A DNA stretch of 64,000 nt from an uncultured Flavobacteriaceae bacterium (GTDB lineage Bacteria > Bacteroidota > Bacteroidia > Flavobacteriales > Flavobacteriaceae). A program made the position numbers and the translations under genes. Every line of letters begins with the position of its first letter. Position 1 is the first letter of the stretch. The stretch covers positions 1-64,000 of the forward strand of contig CAJJAZ010000003.1 in assembly GCA_905182295.1 (NCBI GenBank), written 5' to 3'. The notes below the pieces were generated by a model. The model worked only from the letters and a program-made list of their open reading frames with translations, was not told the origin of the DNA and ran no database searches. Shown one piece after another: positions 54,382-64,000 of the stretch.

Positions 54382-55857
54382 TTAATAGGCCTTAGCAAAT
54401 AAGACCCTTTTAGAAGAGGGCTTACCCGTAAGAATACAACGGCCTTGCTCCTCTTTTACATCTATAGGAATACACCTAATAGAAGCCTTAGTGGCGTCTT
54501 TTATCTTTGCTTCTGTCTCTATAGTTCCATCCCAATGTGCAGAAACAAAACCACCCTTTTCATTTAAGACGGTTTTAAATTCCTCATAAGTGTCTACAGG
54601 GGTAATATGGGTGTCTCTAAATTCAAGGGCACGTTGGTATAGATTATCTTGAATAACGGCTAATAACTGCTCTATATGTCCCACTACCTGATCTGAAGCG
54701 ACCGTTTCCTTAGTTAAGGTGTCTCTTCTAGCTACTTCAAAAGTATTGTTGTCTAAATCTCTTTGTCCAATAGCCAAACGAACAGGAACTCCCTTGAGTT
54801 CATATTCATTAAATTTAAATCCTGGCTTGTGTGTATCTCTTTGATCAAACTTTACAGAAATACCCTTAGATTTTAATGCTGCCACCAAAGGCGCTACTTT
54901 TTCTGCAATAGTATCTAACTGTTCTATCCCTTTATATATAGGCACAATAACCACTTGTATGGGGGCTAATTTTGGGGGCAATACCAATCCGTTGTCGTCT
55001 GAATGTGTCATAATAAGTGCGCCCATTAGTCGGGTAGACACCCCCCATGAAGTGGCCCATACATGCTCTTGTTTTCCTTCTTTACTTGCGTAGGTTACGT
55101 CAAAAGCCTTGGCGAAATTTTGTCCTAAAAAGTGAGACGTGCCTGCCTGAAGTGCTTTCCCATCTTGCATCATGGCTTCTATACAATAGGTTTCTAAGGC
55201 ACCTGCAAAACGTTCAGACTCCGTTTTTAATCCTTTAATTACAGGAACAGCCATAAATTCCTGTGCAAATGTAGCATACACCTCCATCATTTGCTCAGCC
55301 TCTGCAATAGCCTCTTCTTTGGTAGCATGAGCGGTATGCCCTTCCTGCCATAAAAATTCAGAAGTTCTTAAAAACAAACGCGTTCTCATTTCCCAGCGAA
55401 CTACATTGGCCCACTGATTAATCAGTAAAGGAAGGTCTCTATAAGATTGTATCCACTTTCTATAGGTATCCCAAATAATGGTCTCTGAAGTAGGTCTGAC
55501 AATTAATTCTTCTTCTAATTTAGCATCAGGATCAACAATTACGCCACTACCATCCTCTGCATTTTTAAGCCTGTAATGAGTCACTACAGCACATTCTTTA
55601 GCAAAACCATCTACATGACTGGCCTCTTTACTGAAATAAGACTTAGGAATGAATAAAGGAAAATAGGCATTCTCATGGCCTGTTTCTTTAAACATATGAT
55701 CTAAAGCGGCCTGCATTTTTTCCCAAATGGCATATCCGTATGGTTTTATAACCATACAGCCTCTTACGCCAGAATTCTCTGCAAGGTCTGCTTTTCCTAC
55801 TAATTCGTTATACCACTTAGAGTAGTCTTCGCTTCTTTTGGTTAAATTTTTACTCAT
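54382..55857 (-). CDS. proS: Prolyl-tRNA synthetase (archaeal/eukaryotic type)
   Basis: This 491-residue class II synthetase charges tRNA-Pro. Class II motifs are visible: [50 protein letters not shown] and [20 protein letters not shown]. An HGTP anticodon domain follows (VVIVPIYKG) and the C-terminal zinc-like domain ends VLFAKAY. The editing insert of the bacterial-type enzyme is absent, as in the shorter archaeal-type ProRS used by Bacteroidetes. Confidence 0.96.
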   Translation of the reverse strand: MSKNLTKRSEDYSKWYNELVGKADLAENSGVRGCMVIKPYGYAIWEKMQAALDHMFKETGHENAYFPLFIPKSYFSKEASHVDGFAKECAVVTHYRLKNAEDGSGVIVDPDAKLEEELIVRPTSETIIWDTYRKWIQSYRDLPLLINQWANVVRWEMRTRLFLRTSEFLWQEGHTAHATKEEAIAEAEQMMEVYATFAQEFMAVPVIKGLKTESERFAGALETYCIEAMMQDGKALQAGTSHFLGQNFAKAFDVTYASKEGKQEHVWATSWGVSTRLMGALIMTHSDDNGLVLPPKLAPIQVVIVPIYKGIEQLDTIAEKVAPLVAALKSKGISVKFDQRDTHKPGFKFNEYELKGVPVRLAIGQRDLDNNTFEVARRDTLTKETVASDQVVGHIEQLLAVIQDNLYQRALEFRDTHITPVDTYEEFKTVLNEKGGFVSAHWDGTIETEAKIKDATKASIRCIPIDVKEEQGRCILTGKPSSKRVLFAKAY

Positions 55858-56006
55858 AACTTAGAGTTTGGCACAAATCTTGTAATTTAGCCTGTAGTTA
55901 GTATATAATTCACAGTGCTGCGCCTTTTTAAAGCGATTTTACTAGTCTGGCACTGTGGCACAAAACTAACTATTTTTAAAGAGCATAACAATTAAATTAT
56001 AGCCAT

Positions 56007-57446
56007 ATGAAAACACAAACATTTACTTCCGGTTTTAGATCTTTAGGATTACTAATCACAGCAAGCTTGTTTTTGACTTCATGTGGAAGTCTCACCCAAG
56101 CATCTTATTACGCACAAGATGGGATTTACAGCAATTCCAATGGAGCATTAAGAACAGTGGCTGCTACTGAAACAGCTGTTCAGGTAGTGACCGAAAACCC
56201 CAATGAATTTGGGTCTTATTTTTCGGATCGCGCCAACACTTATGCCTCCTTATTAGAAGAAGATAATTTCACTTCTGCAGAACAATACAATTCTGGAGAA
56301 TACAATGAAAACTATGATGAGAACGAGGCTTATAGACCTCAAAATAATTCCACTTCAAACAATCAAAATATTGCACAAGCAGGCTGGGGAAGCAGCCCGT
56401 CTGCAGTGACCATTCAAATTCACAACAACCCTTGGTTTGATTCATTTTATGGAGGGGGTCCATTTTTTGGAAACATGGCCATAGGGCCTATGGCTATGAA
56501 TGGATTTGGAATCAGCCCTTGGAGAAACTGGAGATTTAACCAATGGGGCATGAACCCATGGGGATTTGATCAATGGGGTTGGGGCTTTAACAATTGGAAC
56601 AACATGGGATGGAACAGTTGGAACAGATGGGGATGGAATAACTGGGGCTTTCAAAATTCAGTGGCTTTTTACGGACCTTATAACTATGCTAGAGTCAATA
56701 GATTTGGAAGAAACAACCGATTCAACAGGAGTCCATACAGAACGAATGTTGCGGTAAATGCGACCAGAAGAGGTGAAAACAACCAGACCCAAAGAAGAAA
56801 TAGCAGCTATGCCCTTAGAAAAAACACTTTAAGTGTAAGTGGATTGAGAAATTACCTCAGAACTAGTGACAACACAAGGGTGGTAGACGCTTATAGAAAC
56901 AATAACAGGTCTGTGGATGGAATAATAACATCTAACAACACCCTCAGGTCTAACAACGGACTTAGAAACAATATTGGAAGAACAAATTCTAACACAAGAA
57001 CAGTGTCCTCTAATGGAAACACGAGAATGGTCTCTTCTAATAATGTATCTAATAACCTTAGAAACCGGACTTACAATACCTCTAACGCAGTAAGAAATAA
57101 CAGTATTGTAAGAACACCTCGCGCTACAAGAAGTACTGCCGTGAGAAGTAGTCAGAGTCCAAACAACCAACTCTATAGAAACCTAGCGCCTAGAACGAGT
57201 AATTTTAACAGCAGCACTACAAGAAGTAGTGGCGCCAATAGTGTTAGAAATGTAAGCCCTATTAGAAGGAGCAATAACACCCAAAGCAGTCCTGTAAAAA
57301 GGTCTAGCATTAATCGCTCTAGTAACAGTAGAAGCAGCACACCTGCTGTAAGATCCTCTAATAACGTTAGAAGCAGTAGCAGTAATCGATCCAGTTCTTC
57401 TAGCAGGTCTTCCTCTAGCAGCAAATCTAGCGGAAAAAGAAATTAA
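56007..57446 (+). CDS. Asn/Arg/Ser-rich lipoprotein of unknown function
   Basis: This 479-residue protein has a lipobox SC (FLTSCGS, Cys26). The mature part has a short ordered start (ASYYAQDGIYSNSNG), an acidic region, an NWGW/NQWGMNPW-type region rich in Trp, Asn and Gly (about 170-225), and a long tail rich in Asn, Arg and Ser ending in RSSSSSRSSSSSK-type repeats. It probably is a disordered envelope protein. The 16-base gap to the next gene suggests an operon with the FadL-type porin. I do not recognise the family. Confidence 0.75.
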   Translation: MKTQTFTSGFRSLGLLITASLFLTSCGSLTQASYYAQDGIYSNSNGALRTVAATETAVQVVTENPNEFGSYFSDRANTYASLLEEDNFTSAEQYNSGEYNENYDENEAYRPQNNSTSNNQNIAQAGWGSSPSAVTIQIHNNPWFDSFYGGGPFFGNMAIGPMAMNGFGISPWRNWRFNQWGMNPWGFDQWGWGFNNWNNMGWNSWNRWGWNNWGFQNSVAFYGPYNYARVNRFGRNNRFNRSPYRTNVAVNATRRGENNQTQRRNSSYALRKNTLSVSGLRNYLRTSDNTRVVDAYRNNNRSVDGIITSNNTLRSNNGLRNNIGRTNSNTRTVSSNGNTRMVSSNNVSNNLRNRTYNTSNAVRNNSIVRTPRATRSTAVRSSQSPNNQLYRNLAPRTSNFNSSTTRSSGANSVRNVSPIRRSNNTQSSPVKRSSINRSSNSRSSTPAVRSSNNVRSSSSNRSSSSSRSSSSSKSSGKRN

Positions 57447-57462
57447 ATAACATGTATATTAG

Positions 57463-58962
57463 ATGAAAAAAGTATTATTAGGGGTCCTTTTGGCCATAGG
57501 ATTATTCACCTATGCGCAACAAATTCAGGACCTTCCTTTATTTGGATTAGAGCAAAGAACAGGAACAGCTAGATTCCAAGCCATGGCAGGTGCTTTTGGG
57601 GCCCTAGGGGGCGATTTCTCTGCGCTAGCAATTAATCCTGCAGGTGCTGCCGTATTCAAACACAGTCAAATGGGCTTTGGACTGTCTTATTTTCAGACAG
57701 AAAACAATGCCCAATTAAATGCGACAAATACCCAAGCCAATAAAGGCCATTTGAGTTTTAACCAAGCAGGTATTGTTTTTGTGTACAACAACAGCAAAAA
57801 CAGCCCTTGGAAAAAAATCAGTTTGGCCTTAAACTCAGACAATAGCAACCAATACAAATCAAGGATAAATGCAAAAGGAAATACGCCCAACGGTTTAGAC
57901 CAATACTTTCTTCATTACGCCAACGGCACCCCTTTTGGTGACATTCTAAAGTTAGACGGTGAACTACTAGAAGAAGCCTATCTCAATATTGGTTCACAAA
58001 TTGGATATACCGCACAACAAGCATTTTTAGGTTATTACAGTGGCGTGTTAGACCCGGCTGAACTAGACAATAACAGTATCAGCAGCTATGTCTCCAATGC
58101 CCTATACCAGCAAGTACGCCAGAACCATCAGATTCAAACCAAAGGAAGAAATAGCAAATTTGTTGCTACTACTGCAGCACAATATAAAGACTTCTTATTT
58201 TTGGGTGCTGGACTTGAATTTCAAAGCTTGGTTTTCGAAAAACAAGGAAGGATAAATGAAGATGGATACAGTGCAAATAGTCCCATACAATACATAGATT
58301 TTGACAATTTTATAAGAACAGACGGAAATGGTGTTGCCCTAAGTCTAGGTGCCATAGCCAGAGTTTCTCAATTTTTGAGACTTGGAGTGAGTTATAAAAC
58401 CCCAACTTGGTATACCCTATCTGAAAAAACACACCAACAAATTGGGAGTAATTTGGAAGACGTAGATATTGAATTCATAGACCAAAACCAGATCAATCTA
58501 TTTGAAGACTATAGGATCACAATCCCGTCAAAAATCACACTTAGCGGGGCCTTGGTAGTGGGCAAAAGAGGCTTAATTAGTGTAGACTATAGCCAGCAAG
58601 ATTTTTCAACTGCGCGATTTAGACCCCTCAGAGATCCTTACTTCAGTGATTTAAACAGTGCTGTCAGCAATAGCCTTGGCACAATCAATAGCTTAAATAT
58701 TGGAGGAGAATTTAATCTTTCAAGATGGTCTTTTAGAATGGGCTATAGCACACAAAACAGTCCTTTTGTAAATAATACGTTTAACACCATTAATATAAGT
58801 GCGGGGTTGGGATGGGTTTTCAATGGAGGGAGAATTGATTTCGCATTCAGTCAATGGGAACAAAACCAGTCAATTTCTCCTTTAAACTATCCTGGAAGCA
58901 CCCCTTTTCAAATGGAAACACGCAGAAATATTGCCAGCATGACTTACACGCTGTTCTTCTAA
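57463..58962 (+). CDS. FadL/OmpP1-type outer-membrane transporter
   Basis: This 499-residue protein has a signal ending YAQ. The N-terminal TARFQAMAGAFGALGGDFSALAINPAGAAVF block marks the FadL/TodX family. A 14-strand barrel follows, ending in SMTYTLFF with a terminal Phe. It may transport hydrophobic compounds such as fatty acids; the ligand cannot be read. It is co-directional with the lipoprotein gene and folE. Confidence 0.88.
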   Translation: MKKVLLGVLLAIGLFTYAQQIQDLPLFGLEQRTGTARFQAMAGAFGALGGDFSALAINPAGAAVFKHSQMGFGLSYFQTENNAQLNATNTQANKGHLSFNQAGIVFVYNNSKNSPWKKISLALNSDNSNQYKSRINAKGNTPNGLDQYFLHYANGTPFGDILKLDGELLEEAYLNIGSQIGYTAQQAFLGYYSGVLDPAELDNNSISSYVSNALYQQVRQNHQIQTKGRNSKFVATTAAQYKDFLFLGAGLEFQSLVFEKQGRINEDGYSANSPIQYIDFDNFIRTDGNGVALSLGAIARVSQFLRLGVSYKTPTWYTLSEKTHQQIGSNLEDVDIEFIDQNQINLFEDYRITIPSKITLSGALVVGKRGLISVDYSQQDFSTARFRPLRDPYFSDLNSAVSNSLGTINSLNIGGEFNLSRWSFRMGYSTQNSPFVNNTFNTINISAGLGWVFNGGRIDFAFSQWEQNQSISPLNYPGSTPFQMETRRNIASMTYTLFF

Positions 58963-58996
58963 GCCAAAAAAGCTATAAATCCCGGTAGAATTGCCC

Positions 58997-59004
58997 TATA
59001 TTTG
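58997..59004 (+). promoter_or_regulatory. folE promoter -7 box (TATATTTG)
   Basis: This is a perfect TAnnTTTG box 24 bases before the folE start. No TTG at the usual distance was found. Confidence 0.45.
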
Positions 59005-59028
59005 CAATAGAAACGTACTACATTTAGA

Positions 59029-59709
59029 ATGAAAATAGACCAAAACGCTATGGAGGCTCAAGAAGAACTTTCTATGGACCACCTGTCTGCAGCAGAAGAT
59101 ACTCCGCTAAGATCAGATGCTTTTGACCTCTCAGACGAGGACAAAATTAAAAACATTAAAGGCCATGTAACTGCCATATTAGACACCTTAGGTTTAGACC
59201 TCACAGACGACAGTTTAAAAGGCACCCCAAATAGGGTGGCAAAAATGTTTGTCAATGAAATATTTGGTGGCTTACATCCAAACAAAAGACCAAAGGCGTC
59301 TACTTTTAGCAATAAATACAAGTACGGAGAGATGCTTGTTGAAAAAAATATCACCCTCTACTCTACCTGTGAGCATCATTTACTCCCCATTGTTGGTAAA
59401 GCACATGTGGCTTATATCTCAAAAGGAACCGTTGTAGGATTGTCAAAAATAAATCGAATTGTGGATTATTTTGCCAAAAGACCTCAAGTTCAAGAGCGTT
59501 TGACCATTCAAATTGTAAGGGAATTACAAAAAGTACTCGGCACACAAGATGTGGCTTGCGTCATAGACGCAAAACACCTGTGTGTTAACTCTAGAGGGAT
59601 TAGAGATATAGATTCTAGTACCGTTACAGCAGAGTACGGAGGCGCTTTCAAAGAAGCTGCCACAAGAAAAGAATTCATAAATTTCCTAAACCTTCCGGTT
59701 AATTTCTAG
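59029..59709 (+). CDS. folE: GTP cyclohydrolase I
   Basis: This 226-residue zinc enzyme opens GTP to dihydroneopterin triphosphate, first step of folate and pterin synthesis. It has an N-terminal extension of about 40 residues, then [16 protein letters not shown], the zinc-binding [40 protein letters not shown] and [17 protein letters not shown] with the second zinc Cys. It is probably coupled to cysS, 11 bases downstream. Confidence 0.97.
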   Translation: MKIDQNAMEAQEELSMDHLSAAEDTPLRSDAFDLSDEDKIKNIKGHVTAILDTLGLDLTDDSLKGTPNRVAKMFVNEIFGGLHPNKRPKASTFSNKYKYGEMLVEKNITLYSTCEHHLLPIVGKAHVAYISKGTVVGLSKINRIVDYFAKRPQVQERLTIQIVRELQKVLGTQDVACVIDAKHLCVNSRGIRDIDSSTVTAEYGGAFKEAATRKEFINFLNLPVNF

Positions 59710-59720
59710 ACCAAACAAAC

Positions 59721-61196
59721 ATGTCTGTACCGCAAAGCAATACCTTAAAAATATACAATTCCCTCAGTGGAAAAAAAGAAGTATTTACCCCTATTACAGC
59801 GGGTTATGTAGGTATGTATGTATGCGGACCAACAGTCTATTCTCAAGTGCACCTTGGGAATTGCAGGACCTTTATGTCATTTGACATGATCTTTAGATAC
59901 CTCAAGCATTTGGGGTTTAAAGTGAGGTATGTTAGAAACATTACTGATGCAGGACACTTAGAAAATGACGCAGAAGAAGGAGAAGACAAGATTGCGAAAA
60001 AGGCCCGATTAGAAGAGATTGAACCTATGGAAGTGGTTCAAAAATACACGGTTGACTTTCATAATATTTTGACTCAATTCAACTTATTACCACCGAGTAT
60101 TGAACCCACGGCTACAGGTCATATTATTGAACAAATTCAGATTATTGATGAAATTATAGCGAAAGGCTATGCGTACCACATCAATGGTTCTGTTTACTTT
60201 GATGTTCTAAAGTTTAATGAGACCAATGATTACGGAAAGTTAAGTGGTAGGAAACTAGAAGACATGTTGGCCAACACCAGAAGTCTCACGGCACAAGACG
60301 AAAAAAAATCTCCACAAGATTTTGCGCTTTGGAAAAAAGCAGAGCCGCAACACATCATGAGATGGCCCTCTAAATGGGGTGATGGTTTCCCAGGGTGGCA
60401 CCTTGAATGTACTGCTATGAGTACAAAATATTTAGGAAAAACCTTTGACATACACGGAGGAGGAATGGATTTAAAATTCCCACACCATGAATGCGAAATT
60501 GCTCAAGCAGAAGCCACCAACGGTGTATCTCCAGTAAAATACTGGATGCATGCCAATATGCTCACCCTCAATGGAAAAAAAATGTCTAAGTCTACAGACA
60601 ATAATATTTTACCGGGAGAGATCTTTACTGGGGAAAACAATATACTCTCAAAACCTTTCACTGCATCTGTAATCCGATTTTTCATGATGCAGGCGCATTA
60701 TACCAGTATTTTAGACTTGAGTAATGAAGCATTATTGGCCTCTGAAAAAGGGCATTCACGTTTAATGGAGGCTTTAAAACAACTAGAGAGTATTGTAGCG
60801 GGAACCCATACAGACTTTGACTTTAAAAGCTGGGAAGACAAGTGTTATTCTGCTATGAATGATGACTTTAACACCCCTATTCTCATTGCCCACTTATTCG
60901 AGGGGGTAAAAGAAATTAACTTCATAAAAGAAGGAAGGCACCAAATTAGTCAAGCAGACAAAGAACAATTTACTGTTTTATTAAAGGCTTTTGTATTTGA
61001 TGTTTTAGGTTTAAAAGAAGGAGAAGAAATGGCTACAAACAGTCAAACACCTGTATTGGTAGAAATGCTTATTAAACTGAGAAAAGAGGCTAGAGACAAT
61101 AAAGACTTTGCTACTTCAGATGCGATTAGAGACCAATTATTGGCTATAGGCATTCAGTTAAAGGACGGTGCAGAAGGAACCACCTTTAGCCTGTAA
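59721..61196 (+). CDS. cysS: Cysteinyl-tRNA synthetase
   Basis: This 491-residue class I synthetase charges tRNA-Cys. It has [19 protein letters not shown] (HIGH-type HLGN and a zinc Cys), WHLECTAMS and HHECEIAQ as further zinc ligands, and the KMSKS motif. It is the full family length and looks intact. Confidence 0.97.
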   Translation: MSVPQSNTLKIYNSLSGKKEVFTPITAGYVGMYVCGPTVYSQVHLGNCRTFMSFDMIFRYLKHLGFKVRYVRNITDAGHLENDAEEGEDKIAKKARLEEIEPMEVVQKYTVDFHNILTQFNLLPPSIEPTATGHIIEQIQIIDEIIAKGYAYHINGSVYFDVLKFNETNDYGKLSGRKLEDMLANTRSLTAQDEKKSPQDFALWKKAEPQHIMRWPSKWGDGFPGWHLECTAMSTKYLGKTFDIHGGGMDLKFPHHECEIAQAEATNGVSPVKYWMHANMLTLNGKKMSKSTDNNILPGEIFTGENNILSKPFTASVIRFFMMQAHYTSILDLSNEALLASEKGHSRLMEALKQLESIVAGTHTDFDFKSWEDKCYSAMNDDFNTPILIAHLFEGVKEINFIKEGRHQISQADKEQFTVLLKAFVFDVLGLKEGEEMATNSQTPVLVEMLIKLRKEARDNKDFATSDAIRDQLLAIGIQLKDGAEGTTFSL

Positions 61197-61280
61197 TAAG
61201 TGTATCTTATTACCTAAAAAAAGGCGTACAGCAAACAGACTCGCTACACCCATTCATGCAAACCGTATAAACGACAACAA

Positions 61281-61508
61281 GTGCGCTTGAAAAAAATACT
61301 TATTTTCCCTTTTGTAATCCTGATTCGATTTTACCAAAATTTCATTTCACCACTTACACCACCTAGCTGTAGGTACACCCCAACTTGCTCTAGTTATAGT
61401 TTAGAAGCCTTTCAAAAACATGGACTTTTTAAAGGAGCATGGTTGTCTACCAAGAGAATTTTGAGTTGCAATCCTTGGGGGGGACATGGACATGACCCAG
61501 TGCCCTAA
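61281..61508 (+). CDS. yidD: YidD membrane-insertion factor
   Basis: This 75-residue protein begins with a hydrophobic helix and carries [19 protein letters not shown] and [16 protein letters not shown], all typical of YidD, which helps YidC insert proteins. The start is a GTG at 61281, or possibly a TTG six bases later. Confidence 0.92.
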   Translation: MRLKKILIFPFVILIRFYQNFISPLTPPSCRYTPTCSSYSLEAFQKHGLFKGAWLSTKRILSCNPWGGHGHDPVP

Positions 61509-61566
61509 AAATAAATTGAATGAATAAAGCCATCTATTTTGCTATCTTAGCATAAACTTTACAAGC

Positions 61567-62523
61567 ATGCATATTTTAGGAATTATATGGAACCCAAATG
61601 AAACCTTATTCAGCTTAGGGGGATTACAGATAAAATACTACAACTTACTTTGGATTATCGCCTTTGCACTAGGGTGGTACTTAATGAAAAAGATCTTTTT
61701 ATCTGAGAAAAAAACTTTAGAGCAATTGGATTCCCTTTTTATACATGCGGTCCTATCTACTATGCTTGGTGCCAGATTAGGACATGTTTTTTTATATGAT
61801 TGGGCCTATTATCAAGACCATTTATTAGAAATACTACTCCCCATTAGAGAAAGTAGCAAAGGAGCATTATTTGGTCTTATCAGAGGATATGAATTCACAG
61901 GATTTGCAGGTTTAGCAAGTCATGGAGCTGCTATTGGTATTATCCTAGGGATGATGCTCTACATAAAAAAGAATCCGGAATTCAAATTGCTTTCGCTGTT
62001 TGACAGGCTCGTAGTACCTATATCGCTTGGCGCTTTCTGCATAAGGCTGGGGAATTTTTTTAACTCTGAGATCAACGGTAAAATAGTCAGTGGCGACTTT
62101 ATTTTTGCCACTAAATTCATCCGGGATTCTGAAGACATGTCTGCATATAAAGCCATGGGGATTACAGGGGAGCGTACCCCAGATGTTGCCTACGCTATGA
62201 TTGAAACAAATCCAGACTTTGCCTCATACTTAGAGGCCATTCCGTTTAGACACCCTGCACAGCTTTATGAAGGGATTGCCTATTTAGCCATCTTTGTTTT
62301 ATTGTACTATATTTTTTGGCATACCGCTAAAAAAGACAAACCAGGATACCTTTTTGGCCTATTCTTTATCCTACTCTGGGCCACCAGATTTTTTGTAGAG
62401 TATGTTAAGAAAAGCCAAGGAGGATTTGAAGAAAGTCTGGGCTTATTAAGCACAGGCCAATGGCTCAGTATTCCTTTTGTAATCATAGGCGCATACTATA
62501 TGCTGCGCCCTGTAAAAAAATAA
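61567..62523 (+). CDS. lgt: Prolipoprotein diacylglyceryl transferase
   Basis: This 318-residue inner-membrane enzyme adds diacylglycerol to the lipobox Cys of lipoproteins. It has seven hydrophobic segments, the signature RLGNFFNSEINGK and the catalytic HPAQLYEG near the C-terminus. It serves the many lipoproteins in this window. Confidence 0.95.
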   Translation: MHILGIIWNPNETLFSLGGLQIKYYNLLWIIAFALGWYLMKKIFLSEKKTLEQLDSLFIHAVLSTMLGARLGHVFLYDWAYYQDHLLEILLPIRESSKGALFGLIRGYEFTGFAGLASHGAAIGIILGMMLYIKKNPEFKLLSLFDRLVVPISLGAFCIRLGNFFNSEINGKIVSGDFIFATKFIRDSEDMSAYKAMGITGERTPDVAYAMIETNPDFASYLEAIPFRHPAQLYEGIAYLAIFVLLYYIFWHTAKKDKPGYLFGLFFILLWATRFFVEYVKKSQGGFEESLGLLSTGQWLSIPFVIIGAYYMLRPVKK

Positions 62524-62529
62524 AAACAG

Positions 62530-63741
62530 ATGCCTTCGCATCTACATCTTTTCACAGGAAATCACATCAGTGAGGACCAGATCTATAGATATTTAAAGGA
62601 AGCTTATCCGAATACACAAAAAGCCTCTTGGTTCTCTAAAAAATCCATTGAAGCGCTTATTTTAGAAGAGCGTATCCATGATTTAAAATTGTTCATAGAC
62701 CCTTATGGTCAAACACTAGAAAGCATGTCTAGTGGCCAACAGGGCATGGCATATTTTAAGTATATACTGAACCAACAAAAAGAAACCATTGTGCTCATTA
62801 ACCCAATGGCGCATTTAGATGCATTCAATAGGCGCTCAATAGAAGAGAAACTAGATCGCATCTGTAACCAAATTAATCTCATAATAGTCACTTCAAATGA
62901 ACATTGGATCCCCAAGTTCAATTTTGAAAAATCCTATCTAGAATACGATTCAACTTCAGAAATTCAAAATAAATTATCCCCCACTGAACTAACAAATTCT
63001 GACCAAAAACTGTTGCGTATTATTAAAAAAAATAGTGCTGAAATAACTGTTCCACAAACACTGGTTAGCCTTAAAAATGTCCAGGTTTCCTATGGAAGAA
63101 AAAAGGTTTTACACCAGATTAACTGGACCATTAAAAGTGGTGATTTCTGGCAGTTAAAAGGAGGAAATGGGACAGGAAAAACCACCTTACTCTCCTTGAT
63201 TACAGGGGAGAATCCAAAGGGATTTGGTCAAGACTTATGGCTATTTGGCCACAAAAAAGGAAGCGGAGAAAGCGTTTGGGAGATTAAGAAACAAATAGGC
63301 TACTATGCCCCTTCCATGGTGCAAATGTTCCATGGAGCACACAGCGCATTAGAAATGATCTTGGGTGGGGTATTAGACCAAGTGGGTTTATACACTATGC
63401 CTTCTGAAGAAATGATTCAAAAAGCCAGGTTATGGCTTAAGGCGGTTGGAATCTCCCCTCTAGAAAAACAGCCTTTCCATTCATTATCTGAAGGGCAAAA
63501 AGGAATGGTAATGACCTTAAGGGCCATGATAAAATTTCCTGCACTACTTATACTAGATGAACCTACTAGTGGATTAGATTCCATACAAAGCGCTCAATAT
63601 ATACAGCTAGTGGGCTCTCTGGCAAAGCAAACAGACACTGCCATTGTTTTGGTGTCTCATATTGAGGTGCACGAGTTTAAGAAAGCCAAACAAATAGTAC
63701 TTCACAAAACACCCCAAGGCAGTATAGCTAAAATAATATAA
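62530..63741 (+). CDS. ModF-like double ABC ATPase with a degenerate first half
   Basis: This 403-residue cytoplasmic protein has two ABC-type halves and no membrane part. In the second half, Walker A GGNGTGKTTLLSLITGE, signature LSEGQKGMVMTLRA and Walker B LLILDEPTSGLDS are all intact. The first half keeps a signature-like SMSSGQQGMAYFK but no Walker A, and its Walker B region reads IVLINPMAHLD. It thus resembles ModF/PhrA-like ATPases with a decayed first site. It is 6 bases after lgt, a likely operon. Confidence 0.88.
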   Translation: MPSHLHLFTGNHISEDQIYRYLKEAYPNTQKASWFSKKSIEALILEERIHDLKLFIDPYGQTLESMSSGQQGMAYFKYILNQQKETIVLINPMAHLDAFNRRSIEEKLDRICNQINLIIVTSNEHWIPKFNFEKSYLEYDSTSEIQNKLSPTELTNSDQKLLRIIKKNSAEITVPQTLVSLKNVQVSYGRKKVLHQINWTIKSGDFWQLKGGNGTGKTTLLSLITGENPKGFGQDLWLFGHKKGSGESVWEIKKQIGYYAPSMVQMFHGAHSALEMILGGVLDQVGLYTMPSEEMIQKARLWLKAVGISPLEKQPFHSLSEGQKGMVMTLRAMIKFPALLILDEPTSGLDSIQSAQYIQLVGSLAKQTDTAIVLVSHIEVHEFKKAKQIVLHKTPQGSIAKII

Positions 63742-63772
63742 AAAAAGGCGGCCATATGGCCGCCTTTTTTTA
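63741..63772. terminator. Bidirectional terminator
   Basis: The stem GGCGGCC/GGCCGCC with loop ATAT has A and T runs on both sides. It lies between the convergent ABC and secDF genes. Confidence 0.9.
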
Positions 63773-63793
63773 TGCATCGAACTAAGGTTCGAA

Positions 63794-64000
63794 TTATTTT
63801 CCTGATTGAACCTTCTTCTTTAAGAAGTCAAACATAATTGGTGTTGCAATAAAAAGTGATGAGTAGGTCCCTACTAACACCCCTATGATCATAGCGAACA
63901 TAAACCCTCGAAGTGACTCTCCTCCAAAGATGAAGATAGACAACAATACTACTAAGGTAGTTAAAGAAGTGTTTAAAGTACGGCTTAGCGTACTGTTCAA
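63794..64000 (-). CDS. secDF: SecDF protein-export membrane protein, C-terminal end
   Basis: The last 68 residues of an ORF running off the right edge are seen. [20 protein letters not shown] and [20 protein letters not shown] are the closing helices of SecF (usually fused as SecDF in Bacteroidetes), which uses proton flow to drive protein export. The start is outside the window. Confidence 0.9.
   Translation of the reverse strand: MNSTLSRTLNTSLTTLVVLLSIFIFGGESLRGFMFAMIIGVLVGTYSSLFIATPIMFDFLKKKVQSGK

Noticed and set aside
57173-57424. Leu-rich minus-strand open frame
   Set aside because: It is the antisense of the Ser/Arg repeat tail of the lipoprotein gene at 56007 and has no protein-like pattern of its own.

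Overview
The window is a chromosomal segment of a Bacteroidetes bacterium, most likely a marine Flavobacteriaceae member. The signs are SusC/SusD genes, GH92 glycosidases, a LytS/LytTR two-component pair, flavobacterial promoter boxes of the form TAnnTTTG, a short archaeal-type ProRS, DUF1599/DUF4293/BT_3928-type household genes, many Cys-lipoproteins and low G+C. I do not assign a genus.

Layout. (1) 1-3170, minus: the N-terminal ~1050 residues of a giant secreted protein with two six-bladed NHL propellers, each placed inside an Ig/cadherin-like domain. (2) 3434-4561: a membrane-anchored AraC-type regulator. (3) About 4826-13135: an accessory island. It begins with a decayed tRNA-Arg(ACG) 3' half and contains four degraded copies of the same tyrosine-recombinase 3' end, all on the minus strand, at 5665, 6696, 10955 and 12855. 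Between them lie small cargo groups: an NTF2-like lipoprotein; a PhzF isomerase; an HxlR regulator with secreted NTF2-like proteins and an alpha/beta hydrolase; and a Cys-motif propeller lipoprotein with a TlpA thioredoxin. This is the most unusual part of the window. (4) 13409-16235: a beta-barrel protein, an AlkB-like dioxygenase and a GT39/ArnT-like glycosyltransferase.

(5) 16236-31380, minus: a polysaccharide utilization locus made of a CBM9-like protein, a TIM-barrel GHL10-like lipoprotein, two GH92 alpha-mannosidases, SusC, SusD and an FG-GAP/ASPIC protein, probably for alpha-mannan or mannose-rich glycans. A histidine kinase/LytTR regulator pair diverges from it (31616-33453). (6) 33684-41516, plus: a five-gene operon of planctomycete-type cytochrome/DUF1549/DUF1553, DUF1501, NHL propeller and two proteins that share a chitobiase-C/discoidin-like tail. 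(7) 41745-42719: a split YeeE/YedE sulfur-transport pair.

(8) 42793-64000: core genes: clpS, prmA, tpiA, a DoxX-type protein, DUF1599, folP, cdaA, an MsbA-like ABC exporter, truA, a YfcE-type phosphodiesterase, rho with a disordered insert, rpsT, two tandem tRNA-Glu genes, proS, an Asn/Arg/Ser-rich lipoprotein, a FadL-type porin, folE, cysS, yidD, lgt, a ModF-like ABC protein and the C-terminal end of secDF. No rRNA genes, CRISPR arrays, intact insertion sequences or riboswitches were recognised.
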